NCBI GenBank assembly: GCA_022824365.1
Contig: JAJEAA010000018.1
Span: 124,001 to 188,000, forward strand
Direction: 5' to 3'
From: Anaerolineae bacterium
Lineage (GTDB): Bacteria; Chloroflexota; Anaerolineae; Aggregatilineales; Phototrophicaceae
DNA: 64,000 nucleotides
Numbering within the stretch: position 1 is the stretch's first letter; each line of letters begins with the position of its first letter. A program made the translations under genes and the position numbers. The notes beneath the pieces were generated by a model, which was not told the DNA's origin, searched no databases, and saw only the letters and a list, made by a program, of their open reading frames with translations. Of the stretch, positions 48,937 to 60,455 are shown piece by piece.

Positions 48937-50814
48937 TCAAGCATAAATGACGTGCTGAAGCAGGAAGCGGTCGATTCTGTTGTAGTAGGTCTCAACCGTT
49001 TCCGCTTTGCGCCAGCCATGCCCCTCGCCTTCAAAGAGATGGTATTCGTGGGGTACGCCGCGGCGTTTCAAGGAAGCCACGATACTGTCGGATTGATCTT
49101 GCGGCACGACCACATCGTCTGTGCCTTGGAAGACGATGACAGGATCGACGATCTTGTCCGCGTGGAAAACCGGCGAGCGCGCGCGATAGAGCTCGGCCGC
49201 TTCCGGCAATTCGCCCAGCAGCCAATAGGTGTAGCGCTCTTCGAATTTGTGCGTGTCCATGAGCAAGCCAAATTGATTGGAAACGCCATAAGAGCAAATG
49301 CCGGCGCGATAGAAACCCGGATACTCGACCAGGGATTGCAGGACGGTGAATCCGCCGGCGCTGCCGCCCATAATCACAGCTTTGCCGGCATCGACCAGGT
49401 CCGCATCAGCCAGGTATTTCACGCCATCAATGGAGTCTGTAACATCATAAATGCCCCAATTGCCGCGGTGCATTTCCATGTAGGCTTTGCCATAGCCGGT
49501 GCTGCCGCGGTGGTTGACTTGCAGCACTGCGTAGCCGCGCGTGGTAAAGAATTGCACTTCGTTGGCGAAGGCGGCAAAGCGCTGCGAAGTGGGACCGCCA
49601 TGCACATTGACAATCAATGGCGGCTTGCCGGCCGGCATATCGTCCTGCAAGACCGGCGGATAAAACAGCCCGTGAGCGACGCCGCCATCAGCGCATTGCC
49701 AGCTTATCGCTTCGGCAGCCGACAGTTGATTGGCTTGTAAGTTCTCCGCAGCGCGGCGCCGGTGAATGAAGACGTCGCCATCATCCGCCAATGACAGCAC
49801 TCGGGGCGGAATCAACGACGACGATGCGATAACGGCGACAGCATCGTTATCGGGCGAGACAGAAATCTGCTCGAGATGCGTGTATGCTTCCAGACCGGCG
49901 ACCGGCTCGCTCGCGGCGCTGTCCAGGCGGTGGCGCTTGAGGGTCACAAAACCGTCCGCGTTTTCGAGATAGATGATTGAACGACTGTCGCCGCTCCAGC
50001 CATAGGTACGCAATCCCTGCGCCCAGGCCGGCGCGCCGTGCTCCGCTTCGTTCTTCGTCAACTGGCTGTGTTCCGCCTTTTCAAGGTCATAAAGATAGAT
50101 TTGACCCCAACCGCTGGCATCGCTAATGTATGAGAGATAGCGGCCGTCCGGCGAAAATTCCGGTTGAAAAATGGCGGTCTCCTGGTCGCCGGCAATCGTC
50201 ACAATATCGCCGGGGACGGGCAAGGACGAGCCGTCGTTGGCGAGCTTGAGCAAGCGCAACTCACTGCCGTTCCAGGGCATCTGCGGATGATTCCAGGCGA
50301 TGAAGGCGATGTAGTCGCCCGATGGGCGCCAGGTCGGCTGCATAACAAAGTCAGTGCCATAGGCGAGCTTGCGGGGAAAAGATTGGCCGTCGGCGTCAAC
50401 CAGCGCAATGCCGTCGACATGCTCGTAGCTGTGAACGAAGGCGACCCACTGTCCATCGGAAGATACGGCTGGCGAGGCGTAGCTGCCGAAAGCCGGCGCG
50501 ATCGCCTGCGGGTCGCCGCCAGCGAGGGACTGTCGGTAGAGCCTTCCGTTGGCCGCAAAGTAGGCTTTGCCCTCAGCCACTGTGAAAGCCCCGCCACCGT
50601 AGCCAACGCGCCCCGACACGTTCAGCCGCCGGTCCGTCAGATCGCGCGGAGCTTGCGCCCCGGTTTGAGCCGCGAGCACACCTGTCTTGCCCCGGCTCTC
50701 CCACCAGACCAGCGTATCGCCGCTGCCATTCCACTGAACATCGCGCAAGTTTAGGCCGCTGGCAATAGACAGGCCGTCGATTGGGCTACTCCAGGCACCA
50801 TACGGTTTGCTCAT
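48937..50814 (-). CDS. S9-family prolyl oligopeptidase-type serine peptidase
   Basis: A 625-residue peptidase. The N-terminal two-thirds (about 1-365) is a beta-propeller with repeated 'SPDGRYLSYISD'-like blades that gates access; the C-terminal third is an alpha/beta hydrolase with 'VNVHGGPTSQRFAAFANEVQFFTTRGYAVLQVNHRGSTGYGKAY', the nucleophile in GGSAGGF, Asp in 'QGTDDVVVPQDQS' and His in 'EGEGHGWRKAE'. It should release dipeptides or amino acids from small peptides in the cytoplasm; no signal peptide. Fits a peptide-using lifestyle together with the ABC importers. Confidence 0.92.
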   Translation of the reverse strand: MSKPYGAWSSPIDGLSIASGLNLRDVQWNGSGDTLVWWESRGKTGVLAAQTGAQAPRDLTDRRLNVSGRVGYGGGAFTVAEGKAYFAANGRLYRQSLAGGDPQAIAPAFGSYASPAVSSDGQWVAFVHSYEHVDGIALVDADGQSFPRKLAYGTDFVMQPTWRPSGDYIAFIAWNHPQMPWNGSELRLLKLANDGSSLPVPGDIVTIAGDQETAIFQPEFSPDGRYLSYISDASGWGQIYLYDLEKAEHSQLTKNEAEHGAPAWAQGLRTYGWSGDSRSIIYLENADGFVTLKRHRLDSAASEPVAGLEAYTHLEQISVSPDNDAVAVIASSSLIPPRVLSLADDGDVFIHRRRAAENLQANQLSAAEAISWQCADGGVAHGLFYPPVLQDDMPAGKPPLIVNVHGGPTSQRFAAFANEVQFFTTRGYAVLQVNHRGSTGYGKAYMEMHRGNWGIYDVTDSIDGVKYLADADLVDAGKAVIMGGSAGGFTVLQSLVEYPGFYRAGICSYGVSNQFGLLMDTHKFEERYTYWLLGELPEAAELYRARSPVFHADKIVDPVIVFQGTDDVVVPQDQSDSIVASLKRRGVPHEYHLFEGEGHGWRKAETVETYYNRIDRFLLQHVIYA

Positions 50815-50930
50815 GCTGTTTGCCCTGACCTAGTGTATAAACCGCTACCGATTTTACTTGTGGTTGAGCAAAACAGAATGCCCACTTTCGCGAGCATTTG
50901 GAGGGTAGATCAAACTAGAAGCAGTCCGAA

Positions 50931-52682
50931 TCAAGCCGAGATCGGCCGGTAGTTCGTATCGATTGTCGCGATGTACTCTTGGGCGTAGCGAGCCAGATCA
51001 CTTTCCGGCGCGAATTCGTCAGAGATAATTTCGACCATCGTGCCTTGTTCCGCCCATTCATATAAATCGCGAGCCCATTTATCCACCGACATGATGCAGC
51101 CAAAAGTCGAAGGTTCATAAACGCCGCCGCCGCCAAGGTAATTGCCGTTGGGCAAGAGCACCGCGCCGTGGAAGCCATTCATCAAGCCGGGCACGACTTC
51201 ATAGATGCCCATGAACCAAGCCATTTCCCATTGATTGCAGTTGGTTCCCGCTTCGTTGCAAAGCGCGAAACTTCCGCCAAAAGCCTTCTCGTTATGCGTC
51301 AGGATTTGGAAAATGCCGGGATAGGTCGGCGCTTCTTCGCGTCCGGAGGAGATGCCCCAGTCAAAGACGAGTTGACCGTTTTCGAAGCCGACAAGCCATT
51401 GCGCTTCAAGGTCGACGACGATTCGCTTGTGCGGCACTGGATCTTCCGGGATCAGGACATCGCGGGACGGAATCTGCACGGTCTGTCCAACAACCAGGCT
51501 ACTCCAATTCACGGTGGGATTCGCGTCGCGGATAAGCTCGTAGGGAATGCCGCGCTTGCGGCCAATGCGGTAGCCGGTGTCCTTGCGAACGATTTCATAT
51601 TCATCGGGCAGATAGTTTAGCCGCAGGGTAACATCAGGTTCGCCGCGAACCAGCGCTTCTTGCAGTTTTTCGGTGGCGAGCAGCTTATCAATGTAACGCC
51701 CGCCACGCACCAGCTTCTCGTTTTCCGCCGCAATGAACTCGCCAAAAGTTTCCACCCTGACGGACAAGCCATTAACGCCGGCAATTAGCCACTCGGCAGC
51801 CAGTTGCTGGTCAATGTTGTAGGTATTCATATCATTCTTGAAGGGGTCGTAGGCTTGCAAGCGGATTCCGTTGCCGAGGAAGACCAGAGCTTCATCGAGG
51901 AAGGGGGAGCTATCCGCCACCGTTGGGTTAAGCGGAATTGTCTGGAGCTCGAAACGGCCTTCCGATACTACAGTCCCCGCGTTAGCTTTCAATCGATCCA
52001 GACTGGCTTTGATGTCCAGGTGGCGACCGCGGCGCCCGGGCACCGTTATCAATCGGCCGCCCGACCACTTGTAGCCGGCTTCATATTGCTGCACATAGAT
52101 GGATTCGGTTAAGTCGAGCAGCAATGTCTGGGCGCGGCTATGAGATACCGTAACAACCGGCTCGATATTGTAACCGAAAGGTATACCGACCAAGCCGGCT
52201 GTCTTGGCGTCGGCAGCCATCGCAGCCGCATCAACCGCCAAGCCCAGCTCGTCCGGGCTGACGAGGTCGACAGTCTCGCCATCAACCCGGATATCGATGG
52301 AGAGATCGCCATTCCAAAAGTCAAGTATCTGTTCCGCCGCCGCCGCTGGCGTCAACTCTCCCACCGGCAAACCCATCGCGTAAATATTGGGGAATATGCG
52401 ATCCGAAAGCAAATAGCTGCCGATGAAGAATATAAGCACCGATACAGTGACCACAGTCGTCAACTTGGCGACTGGCGAACGGCTCGAGAAAAGCCAAGCC
52501 AAGGCGCGATGCGCGATTTTTGTATCATCATAGGAGGGAAAGCGCTTGCGAAAGAAGGCGTGGTTGTCGCCACTGGTCAATTTGCCTTCCATCATCTCGA
52601 GTCGTCGTTGCTGCCGCGCCAGATTTCGTTCGCGCGCTCGTTTCGCTTTTCGTTTACGCGGTCTGCCAACACTTTCTGTCAT
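50931..52682 (-). CDS. Membrane-anchored L,D-transpeptidase (YkuD domain) with LysM
   Basis: A 583-residue cell-wall enzyme. A strongly basic N-terminus (KRKAKRARERNLARQQRR) precedes a membrane helix near 75-98. The external part has a peptidoglycan-binding-like domain (about 110-380, VanW/YoaR type), a LysM-like segment 'YEIVRKDTGYRIGRKRGIPYELIRDANPTVNWSSLVVGQTVQIP', and a YkuD catalytic domain with H505 (GFHGA) and C529 (STFGCIMS). It forms 3-3 cross-links in peptidoglycan. Start ATG 52682. A nested inverted repeat lies in the divergent spacer to lon. Confidence 0.9.
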   Translation of the reverse strand: MTESVGRPRKRKAKRARERNLARQQRRLEMMEGKLTSGDNHAFFRKRFPSYDDTKIAHRALAWLFSSRSPVAKLTTVVTVSVLIFFIGSYLLSDRIFPNIYAMGLPVGELTPAAAAEQILDFWNGDLSIDIRVDGETVDLVSPDELGLAVDAAAMAADAKTAGLVGIPFGYNIEPVVTVSHSRAQTLLLDLTESIYVQQYEAGYKWSGGRLITVPGRRGRHLDIKASLDRLKANAGTVVSEGRFELQTIPLNPTVADSSPFLDEALVFLGNGIRLQAYDPFKNDMNTYNIDQQLAAEWLIAGVNGLSVRVETFGEFIAAENEKLVRGGRYIDKLLATEKLQEALVRGEPDVTLRLNYLPDEYEIVRKDTGYRIGRKRGIPYELIRDANPTVNWSSLVVGQTVQIPSRDVLIPEDPVPHKRIVVDLEAQWLVGFENGQLVFDWGISSGREEAPTYPGIFQILTHNEKAFGGSFALCNEAGTNCNQWEMAWFMGIYEVVPGLMNGFHGAVLLPNGNYLGGGGVYEPSTFGCIMSVDKWARDLYEWAEQGTMVEIISDEFAPESDLARYAQEYIATIDTNYRPISA

Positions 52683-52694
52683 GGCAAAGTCTTT

Positions 52695-52739
52695 CCAGCC
52701 AACCGGCAATACAATGTAACTCCATTGTATTCAGGCTGG
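52695..52739. promoter_or_regulatory. Nested inverted repeat between L,D-transpeptidase and lon
   Basis: Inner arms ATACAATG (52709-52716) and CATTGTAT (52723-52730) with a 6-base spacer; outer arms CCAGCC (52695-52700) and GGCTGG (52734-52739). It does not match CIRCE or HAIR heat-shock operators. It could be an operator or, on the minus strand, a hairpin in the transpeptidase mRNA leader. Confidence 0.45.
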
Positions 52740-52876
52740 CGAAACGGGCAAATCGCTCGCCGTTGGACCTGGCTTGCCGCGGCGTATCGAACCGAGAAGT
52801 CTTAGAAACGTATCAAAAATCGGGCATGAGACGAACTCTGATACCATTTTTGCGCGTCTATATGTAGAGTAAGGGT

Positions 52877-52899
52877 ATGGCAAACAAGGAACTGATCTG

Positions 52900-52900
<1 letters not shown>
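52877..52900 (+). CDS. Possible mini-ORF coupled to lon
   Basis: ATG GCA AAC AAG GAA CTG ATC TGA encodes seven residues (MANKELI) and its stop overlaps the lon ATG (TGATG). AAGGG lies just before its start. It may deliver ribosomes to lon, but could be chance since the lon ribosome site (AAGGAA) lies inside it. Confidence 0.25.
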
Positions 52901-55392
<2,492 letters not shown>

Positions 55393-55430
55393 CCGTTGCG
55401 GACCGGGCGAAACTTCGAAAGAGGACTGGT

Positions 55431-56192
55431 ATGCCGCTTGTAAAGCTGGCGACTGGGGCAGCGCTTCATTATGAAGATATGCTGCCGAAGAGCGATCAAG
55501 TCCCCGTAATTCTGATTCACGGCATGTTGGGCACAGCGCGCGGGCACTTGGGTCATGTGATGGATTGGCTTCACAGCAAGATCCTGCGCGTCATCGGCCT
55601 GACTTTGCGGGGATACGGTGAATCGCTGCCCAAACCGCGCGACTTCCCGGATAACTTCTATCAGCGCGATTGCGACGATCTGATAGCTTTTATGGATGCT
55701 CTCGCTATCAAGCGCGCGCACCTGATCGGCTACTCCGATGGCGGCGAGGTCGCTCTGATCGCAGCGGGCAAATTTGCCGGGCGTATCGCGTCTTGTATTG
55801 CTATCGGCGCAATCGGCAATTTCGGACCGGAGCTGCGGCCGGTCTTTCAACGCATGTACCCGGGCGATTGGATCAGCGACGAAGAAAAGCGCATTCATGG
55901 TTTTTCCGACGCGGCCAGGTTCACAGGCGAGTGGGCGCGCGCGATGACAAAAATGATCGATGCCGGCGGCGATGTCAGCTTGGGTCTGGCGCACAGAATT
56001 GAATGTCCGCTGATAATCATGCTGGGGCGGGAGGACAAACTCAATCCGGCGCGATATGGCGAGAGATTTCTGAATCGCGTCAAGAAGGGAAGACTGGCGC
56101 TCTTCGATTGCGGCCACGCCGTGCAGGACGAGGCTCGGGACGAGTTTTACCAGATGACGCTGCGTCACTTGCGTGAGGCGTCCGAGGCTTGA
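55431..56192 (+). CDS. Alpha/beta hydrolase
   Basis: A 253-residue cytoplasmic hydrolase. 'VILIHGMLGTARGHLGH' forms the oxyanion region, 'LTLRGYGES' follows, the nucleophile elbow is GYSDGGE, the acid lies in 'LGREDKLNPA' and the histidine in 'FDCGHAVQDEARDEFYQMTLRHL'. It is close to esterases/haloperoxidase-like enzymes. AGAGGA lies before ATG 55431. It is probably co-transcribed with lon. Confidence 0.85.
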   Translation: MPLVKLATGAALHYEDMLPKSDQVPVILIHGMLGTARGHLGHVMDWLHSKILRVIGLTLRGYGESLPKPRDFPDNFYQRDCDDLIAFMDALAIKRAHLIGYSDGGEVALIAAGKFAGRIASCIAIGAIGNFGPELRPVFQRMYPGDWISDEEKRIHGFSDAARFTGEWARAMTKMIDAGGDVSLGLAHRIECPLIIMLGREDKLNPARYGERFLNRVKKGRLALFDCGHAVQDEARDEFYQMTLRHLREASEA

Positions 56193-56266
56193 GCTCTTTG
56201 GATTCGGAGCGCAAGGACATATCGACGGTCAAGCATTAGCATGACAAGCGGCGAGGGTACCATGGC

Positions 56267-56683
56267 ATGAAGCCGAAGTTCTGGAGTTTCTGGCGATTTG
56301 TCTTGATCCTGGACGGCATTGGCATATTGGTATGGTCCGGGTTTGAAGATAAAGAGGCGACTGGCGCGGCCGCTTTCGGCCTAATCACTGCCATTGCCCT
56401 GGCGATGACAATGCTGGGACCAAGACTCGCTGGAATGAAGCAGCAAATCCTAACCGCGACGCTTATGGGCTTGTTAATCGGCGCTTCAGCCAGCGTCATC
56501 AGCGCGGCGTTGATGCTTTTCAAGGACTTGCGGCATGCGCATCCTTTTCCCGATTTTCCGCCAGCGATGCTTTTGGGCATGCTTGAGCGCTTGCCGCCGT
56601 GGACGGTTGCTGGCGCCCTGGCTGGGCTCGGTCTGGGTCTATTGCATCATCTGGTCAAGGAGCAACAAGAAAATCGAGCATGA
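56267..56683 (+). CDS. Unknown small membrane protein
   Basis: I do not recognise this 138-residue protein. Four probable membrane helices (about 8-25, 32-50, 62-85, 108-128), short loops and a charged C-terminus (HHLVKEQQENRA). No family motif is visible. GAGGG precedes the ATG. It sits between the hydrolase and glycerol kinase genes on the same strand. Confidence 0.65.
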   Translation: MKPKFWSFWRFVLILDGIGILVWSGFEDKEATGAAAFGLITAIALAMTMLGPRLAGMKQQILTATLMGLLIGASASVISAALMLFKDLRHAHPFPDFPPAMLLGMLERLPPWTVAGALAGLGLGLLHHLVKEQQENRA

Positions 56684-56749
56684 GACCACAGGGCTGCGAT
56701 GCGTTACAATGGTCGAATGATTATCTGACAGGCTAGGGCTCGTATACAA

Positions 56750-58234
56750 ATGTCATCTTACATCCTCGCGCTCGATCAGGGCACAACATCCTCACGCGCC
56801 ATCTTGTTTGATAGAGAAGGCAGGACCGTCCGCAGTTCGCAGTTGGAGTTCCGGCAGATATATCCTCAACCCGGCTGGGTTGAACATGACCCGGCCGATA
56901 TCTGGGCAACGCAGCTGCGAGTGGCGCAAGACATCGTCGATGATCCGCGCGACATCGCGGCCATCGGCATCACCAACCAGCGCGAAACCACCGTGATATG
57001 GGACAGAGCGACCGGCGAGCCCATCCACAATGCCATCGTCTGGCAGGATCGGCGAACATCCGCGTTTTGCGACGAGCTAAAAGCGGAGGGCTTCGACCAA
57101 GTGATCTTGCGGCAGACCGGCCTGGTCACTGATGCCTACTTTTCCGGCACCAAGGTCGCCTGGCTGCTGGATAATGTGGAAGGCGCGCGGGAAAGGGCGG
57201 AAGCGGGCGAGCTTGCCTTCGGCACGATCGATAGCTTTCTCGTCTGGAAATTGACCGGCGGCGCGCTGCATATCACCGATGTCAGCAACGCCGCGCGCAC
57301 GATGCTCTTCAATATCCATCAGGGCGATTGGTCCGACGCGATACTCGAACGGCTGAATATACCGCGCGCGCTCCTGCCGGAGGTCCGCCCTTGCAGCCAG
57401 GTATACGGCGAATGCGATGCCGGGCTATTCGGCGCGGCTATCCCCATTGCCGGCATGGCTGGCGACCAGCAAGCGGCCACTTTCGGGCAGGCGGCGTATC
57501 AGGCTGGTATGGCGAAGAATACTTATGGCACAGGCTGTTTCATGCTGATGAACACCGGCGATAAACCGCAAGCCTCGCGGAACAATCTACTGACGACCAT
57601 CGCCTGGCAAGTCGGGGAAGACGCCAGGCAATATGCCTTGGAAGGCAGCATCTTCATGGCGGGCGCCGCGGTGCAGTGGCTGCGCGATGAAATGAAGCTG
57701 CTGGCTGACGCCGCCGAAAGCGAGGCGATCGCCAACAGCATCGCGAGCACTGACGGCGTTTATGTCGTGCCGGCATTTGTCGGCTTGGGCGCGCCGTATT
57801 GGGACCAGTATGCTCGCGGCACGATCGTCGGCTTGACGCGAGGCAGCGGACGCGCGCAAATCGTCCGAGCTACCCTGGAGTCCATCGCCTACCAAACCCG
57901 CGATGTCGTTGACGCGATGTCAGCCGATTCCGGCTTGCCGCTGGAGACGCTGCGCGTTGATGGCGGCGCTGTGGCGAACGACTTCCTGATGCAATTTCAA
58001 GCGGATATACTGGGCGTGCCGGTCCAGCGCCCAGCTGTGACAGAGACGACCGCCCTGGGCGCAGCCTATCTCGCCGGATTGGCGACCGGCTACTGGGGTT
58101 CGCAGGATGAAATCGCGAGCCAATGGCGGGTCGAGCGCGAATTTGAACCGGCTATGTCCCTGGACGAACGCGAGCGCTTGTACGCCGGCTGGCAGAAAGC
58201 GGTCGAGCGATCGCGCAACTGGGCTGATAGCTAA
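56750..58234 (+). CDS. glpK: Glycerol kinase
   Basis: A 494-residue FGGY-family kinase that phosphorylates glycerol to sn-glycerol 3-phosphate. '[18 protein letters not shown]' (ATP beta-hairpin), '[31 protein letters not shown]' (glycerol contacts), '[13 protein letters not shown]' and '[13 protein letters not shown]', then '[28 protein letters not shown]' (FGGY signature) are all in place. Length is standard. glpF and glpD are not in the window; an ABC permease pair follows instead. TACAAT at 56705-56710 might be its -10. Confidence 0.95.
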   Translation: MSSYILALDQGTTSSRAILFDREGRTVRSSQLEFRQIYPQPGWVEHDPADIWATQLRVAQDIVDDPRDIAAIGITNQRETTVIWDRATGEPIHNAIVWQDRRTSAFCDELKAEGFDQVILRQTGLVTDAYFSGTKVAWLLDNVEGARERAEAGELAFGTIDSFLVWKLTGGALHITDVSNAARTMLFNIHQGDWSDAILERLNIPRALLPEVRPCSQVYGECDAGLFGAAIPIAGMAGDQQAATFGQAAYQAGMAKNTYGTGCFMLMNTGDKPQASRNNLLTTIAWQVGEDARQYALEGSIFMAGAAVQWLRDEMKLLADAAESEAIANSIASTDGVYVVPAFVGLGAPYWDQYARGTIVGLTRGSGRAQIVRATLESIAYQTRDVVDAMSADSGLPLETLRVDGGAVANDFLMQFQADILGVPVQRPAVTETTALGAAYLAGLATGYWGSQDEIASQWRVEREFEPAMSLDERERLYAGWQKAVERSRNWADS

Positions 58235-58302
58235 GACGCCTCAGCCCACCCGGTCGAGAATTCCGCTATACTTGTGAGGCTTCTATTGTCTGGATTCCAG
58301 CG

Positions 58303-59379
58303 ATGCTCAAGTTTGTCATTCGCAGGTTGACCTTTTCCATCCCGGTGCTACTCGGCATCCTTATCGTCACATTCACGCTGGCGCGGGCGATACCGGGCGA
58401 TCCTTGCCTTGCGGTGCTGGGCGAGCGAGCAACGCCGGAAATCTGCGAGACTTTCTTTCGGCGCAACGGGCTTGATCAGCCAGCGCCAATCCAGTTGCTG
58501 ATCTATATGCGCAATTTCGCCCAAGGCGACCTGGGCGAGTCGATGCGCTTTCACCGTCCGGTGATGGAGTTGCTGGTCGAGCGGCTGCCGACCACGGTAG
58601 AGTTGGGCGCCTTCGCTCTGCTCTTCGCGATCAGCGTAGGCGTACCGCTCGGCGTGCTCAGCGCTTATCGCCACAAATCGGCGCTGGACGTCGGCACGAT
58701 GATCGGCGCGAACATCGGCGTCTCCATGCCCGTGTTCTGGCTGGGCTTGATGCTTGCTTACCTGTTCGCCGTGCTGCTGAAAGACACGCCCTTCGCGCTG
58801 CCGCCATCGGGTCGATTGACGCCCGGCGCCAACCCCGATCCCTTCTATATTGTGGCGGGCTGGATCGCCGAAGGGGCTGAGCCGCCCGGTTTGCTGCGCT
58901 TCATCTCCCGCATCAACACCTTAAACGCCATTCTCACCTTGAATTGGGAACTGCTGATTGACGCCTTGCGGCATCTGATACTTCCGGCGGTGGCAGTCGG
59001 CACGATACCGCTGGCCATCATCGCGCGGATGAGCCGTTCCAGCGTGCTGGAGGTGCTGAACCAAGATTATGTGCGGACAGCGCGGGCGAAGGGTTTGCGG
59101 GAACGAGAGGTTGTTGGCAAACATGCCTTGAAGAACGCCATGCTGCCAGTCATCACGGTGATCGGTTTGAACTTCGGCTTGGTCATCAGCGGCGCTGTTC
59201 TGACCGAAACGATCTTCAGTTTGACGGGGGTCGGCCGGACTTTGGTGGATAGCATCACCTCGCGCGATTACACGCTTGTGCAGGGCTTCACCGTCGTCAT
59301 CGCCGCCGGTTTCGTACTTATCAACATGGTGGTCGATATCTTGTACGGCTACCTTGATCCACGCATCCGCTTCAATTAG
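58303..59379 (+). CDS. ABC transporter permease, DppB/OppB type
   Basis: A 358-residue permease of the peptide/opine/nickel family with about six helices. The first helix 'IRRLTFSIPVLLGILIVTFTLARAIPGDPC', 'RNGLDQPAPIQLLIYMRNFAQGDLGESMRFHRPV' and the EAA loop 'DYVRTARAKGLREREVVGKHALKNAMLPVI' identify it. A loop of about 50 residues (ALPPSGRLTPGANPDP...) between helices 3 and 4 is longer than usual. It forms a pair with the gene at 59400 (21-base gap). TATACT at 58267-58272 may be its -10. No ATPase gene adjoins. Confidence 0.92.
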   Translation: MLKFVIRRLTFSIPVLLGILIVTFTLARAIPGDPCLAVLGERATPEICETFFRRNGLDQPAPIQLLIYMRNFAQGDLGESMRFHRPVMELLVERLPTTVELGAFALLFAISVGVPLGVLSAYRHKSALDVGTMIGANIGVSMPVFWLGLMLAYLFAVLLKDTPFALPPSGRLTPGANPDPFYIVAGWIAEGAEPPGLLRFISRINTLNAILTLNWELLIDALRHLILPAVAVGTIPLAIIARMSRSSVLEVLNQDYVRTARAKGLREREVVGKHALKNAMLPVITVIGLNFGLVISGAVLTETIFSLTGVGRTLVDSITSRDYTLVQGFTVVIAAGFVLINMVVDILYGYLDPRIRFN

Positions 59380-59399
59380 CGAGCGCACGAGCCAAGCTT

Positions 59400-60338
59400 A
59401 TGGCAACGACAAGACCAGCGGCGCTTCAACCTGAGTCAGCCTATCGTTCTCCAAACTTGTGGTTGGAAGCTCTGCGCAATCTGCGGCACAGCCCGTCCGC
59501 ATTGCTTGGCATGATTATCATCGGCGCGCTGGTCATCATCGCCATCGCCGCGCCGATCTTCGCCACGCATGATCCGATCAAGACGATGATCGGCGTGCCG
59601 GGAGAGACGGGGCGGCTGCCGAGCAAGCCACCGTGCATACCTATCCTGGGTTGTGAAGAGCCGCAGCATATCCTCGGCTTGGACCTCAACGCGCGCGATC
59701 TATACAGCCGGGTGATCTATGGAACGCGGACTTCGCTGTCCGTGGGTGTCATCACGATCAGTCTATCGATCATCGCGGGCACGACGCTGGGCTTGATCGC
59801 GGGTTATGCCGGCGGCACGGCGGACAACGCGATTATGCGTCTGATGGATGTCATTCTGGCTTTTCCGGCGCTGCTGCTGGCGATATCCATCGTCACGATT
59901 CTTGGTCCCGGGCTGACGAACGCCTTGCTGGGCATCACCATCACCTTTATCCCGCAGTACGCGCGGCTATCGCGGGCGAGCGTCTTGTCGATCAAGGAGC
60001 AGGAGTTCGTTGTCGCCGAGCAGGCGTTAGGCGCGAATCCCCTGCGAATCATGCTGGCGCATATCCTGCCGAACGCCATCACACCGATCATTGTGCAGGG
60101 GACGCTCGGCGTCGGCACGGCGATTTTGGACGCGGCCGCGCTTTCCTTTCTGGGATTGGGGGCGCAGCCGCCTACGCCGGAATGGGGACAGATCCTCAGC
60201 GAGTCGCGCAATTACCTGTTTACATCGCCGCATCTGGTTTTCTTCCCCGGTATCGCCATCATGATTACCGTGTTGGGATTTAACTTGCTCGGCGATGGCA
60301 TGCGGGACGCGCTGGATCCGCGGTTGAATCGGAATTAG
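59400..60338 (+). CDS. ABC transporter permease, DppC/OppC type
   Basis: A 312-residue permease partner. 'NLRHSPSALLGMIIIGALVIIAIAAPIFATHDP' is the N-terminal helix, 'GCEEPQHILGLDLNARDLYSRVIYGTRTSLSVG' the family entry segment, and 'EFVVAEQALGANPLRIMLAHILPNAITPII' the EAA loop. The two Cys in 'PSKPPCIPILGCEEPQ' are an unusual insertion before the entry segment and could form an external disulfide. The gene converges on the binding-protein gene 60456-62126, which is encoded on the other strand, rather than being preceded by it as in most importers. Confidence 0.92.
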   Translation: MATTRPAALQPESAYRSPNLWLEALRNLRHSPSALLGMIIIGALVIIAIAAPIFATHDPIKTMIGVPGETGRLPSKPPCIPILGCEEPQHILGLDLNARDLYSRVIYGTRTSLSVGVITISLSIIAGTTLGLIAGYAGGTADNAIMRLMDVILAFPALLLAISIVTILGPGLTNALLGITITFIPQYARLSRASVLSIKEQEFVVAEQALGANPLRIMLAHILPNAITPIIVQGTLGVGTAILDAAALSFLGLGAQPPTPEWGQILSESRNYLFTSPHLVFFPGIAIMITVLGFNLLGDGMRDALDPRLNRN

Positions 60339-60408
60339 CCCCCCACCGCAATCCTGTACCAAAATGTATGAGCGACCCAGCGGGCCGCCCATTTGTTGGA
60401 TAGCTGCG

Positions 60409-60436
60409 GCGGGCGACCGGATCGGTCGCCCCTACA
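60409..60436. repeat. REP-like palindrome, copy 3
   Basis: GCGGGCGACC-GGATC-GGTCGCCCCTACA: arms GGGCGACC and GGTCGCCC then CTACA, in the 117-base spacer between two convergent genes, where it could act as a bidirectional terminator. Confidence 0.75.
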
Positions 60437-60455
60437 GTTTACGTTTGACGCAGCG

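Noticed and set aside
52861-52899. CIRCE or HAIR heat-shock operator before lon
   Set aside because: Neither TTAGCACTC-N9-GAGTGCTAA nor CTTGAGT-N7-ACTCAAG is present; the inverted repeat found is of a different sequence.
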